This document shows positions 5,621 through 5,970 of a DNA stretch of 5,970 nucleotides, piece by piece (position 1 is the first letter of the stretch; each line of letters starts with the position of its first letter). The stretch covers positions 1 to 5,970 of the forward strand of contig JAAYYR010000051.1 of assembly GCA_012515255.1 (NCBI GenBank), given 5' to 3'. The DNA is from Clostridia bacterium. GTDB taxonomy: Bacteria; Bacillota; Dehalobacteriia; UBA4068. Below the pieces are notes generated by a model. That model worked only from the letters and a program-made list of their open reading frames with translations, was not told the origin of the DNA and ran no database searches. The translations under genes were made by a program, and so were the position numbers.

Positions 5621-5970
5621 CTATTTTGGCTCGCTGCCCTGTCTTGCCATATCTGCGCGGCCATTTTGCCGCAACAAATCATCGCGGATCCGCCACAGGC
5701 GCTGCGAGAGGTCAACATAGTAGCGATGCGGGTTTTTGAAGCGCTTGGTCTCCTCCCATAGCGTCGCCAATTGCGCGGCGCAATAGTCGCGAGTTTGCGC
5801 CAACGGCGGCTGCTCATACACGAGCCCGCCGCTCCTAAACACCGGCTGCAGCAACTCGCGCACTATGAAATGCCGCAGCGTCTTATGCTTCCAGGTGGCC
5901 TGGGGGTCAAAGATGGTCAGCGGCCTGTCGGTCGCGATCTCCTCATCATGCAAGCATAGCTGATCAGCCA
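5621..5970 (-). CDS. pncB: Nicotinate phosphoribosyltransferase, C-terminal part (5' end outside window)
   Basis: The frame is open to the right edge, and 115 C-terminal residues plus a TAG stop are present. The visible part begins ADQLCLHDEEI and continues with TIFDPQATWKHKTL, RELLQPVF, and the tail KRFKNPHRYYVDLSQRLW. These match my memory of the C-terminal region of Bacillus/Enterococcus-type nicotinate phosphoribosyltransferases, which are about 480-490 residues long. The enzyme makes nicotinate mononucleotide from nicotinate and PRPP with ATP hydrolysis, the entry step of NAD salvage from nicotinate. The catalytic domain is outside the window, so activity cannot be checked. A TTG at 5953 could be read as a start, but it is an internal leucine codon (CLHDEE), because the frame continues upstream with family-like residues. 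The next gene begins 39 nt downstream, which suggests a shared transcript. Confidence 0.85.
   Translation of the reverse strand, partial: ADQLCLHDEEIATDRPLTIFDPQATWKHKTLRHFIVRELLQPVFRSGGLVYEQPPLAQTRDYCAAQLATLWEETKRFKNPHRYYVDLSQRLWRIRDDLLRQNGRADMARQGSEPK

Noticed and set aside
5621..5953. Reading the pncB piece as a complete 110-residue protein starting at TTG 5953
   Set aside because: The frame stays open to the window edge and the upstream residues (ADQLC) continue the family pattern, so it is a truncated view of a longer gene.

Overview
The window is a GC-rich bacterial segment (well over half G+C by eye). It has Bacillota-like traits: AAGGAG-type ribosome binding sites, a tRNA-Cys like those of Bacillus, a U-tract terminator and tightly packed operons. 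The gene style would fit a high-GC Bacillota lineage such as the Negativicutes. That placement is an inference from style and was not tested.

Layout, left to right. Positions 1-41 are the 5' part of a tRNA-Cys on the minus strand, cut by the window edge. Positions 42-271 are a divergent intergenic region with a plausible tRNA promoter and, just before the first plus-strand gene, a 9-bp inverted repeat that looks like an operator. Positions 272-1919 are a compact three-gene plus-strand operon: a flavodoxin-fold protein with a four-cysteine cluster, then two half-size ChrA (chromate transporter family) proteins. Both junctions are ATGA stop/start overlaps. The operon ends at a strong bidirectional terminator (1991-2017), shared with a convergent minus-strand gene for a radical SAM protein of unknown substrate (2082-3338). 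A 215-bp gap with a GC-rich stem-loop but no recognised gene follows. Next is a minus-strand pair: the C-terminal part of nicotinate phosphoribosyltransferase (5621 to the right edge), then a single-chain ADP-forming acyl-CoA synthetase (3554-5581).

How the genes may work together. The flavoprotein and the ChrA pair form one transcription unit, which suggests reduction plus export of an oxyanion such as chromate; the family names support this, but the substrate is inferred. The two ChrA halves probably form a heterodimer. An in-frame A_AAA_AAG heptamer at the end of the first half would, on a -1 shift, fuse the two into one full-length-like transporter; this is the most unusual observation here. 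The nicotinate phosphoribosyltransferase/acyl-CoA synthetase pair is housekeeping metabolism: NAD salvage, and ATP recovery from acyl-CoA. The radical SAM gene stands alone with its own ribosome binding site. No mobile element, CRISPR array or integration site was seen.
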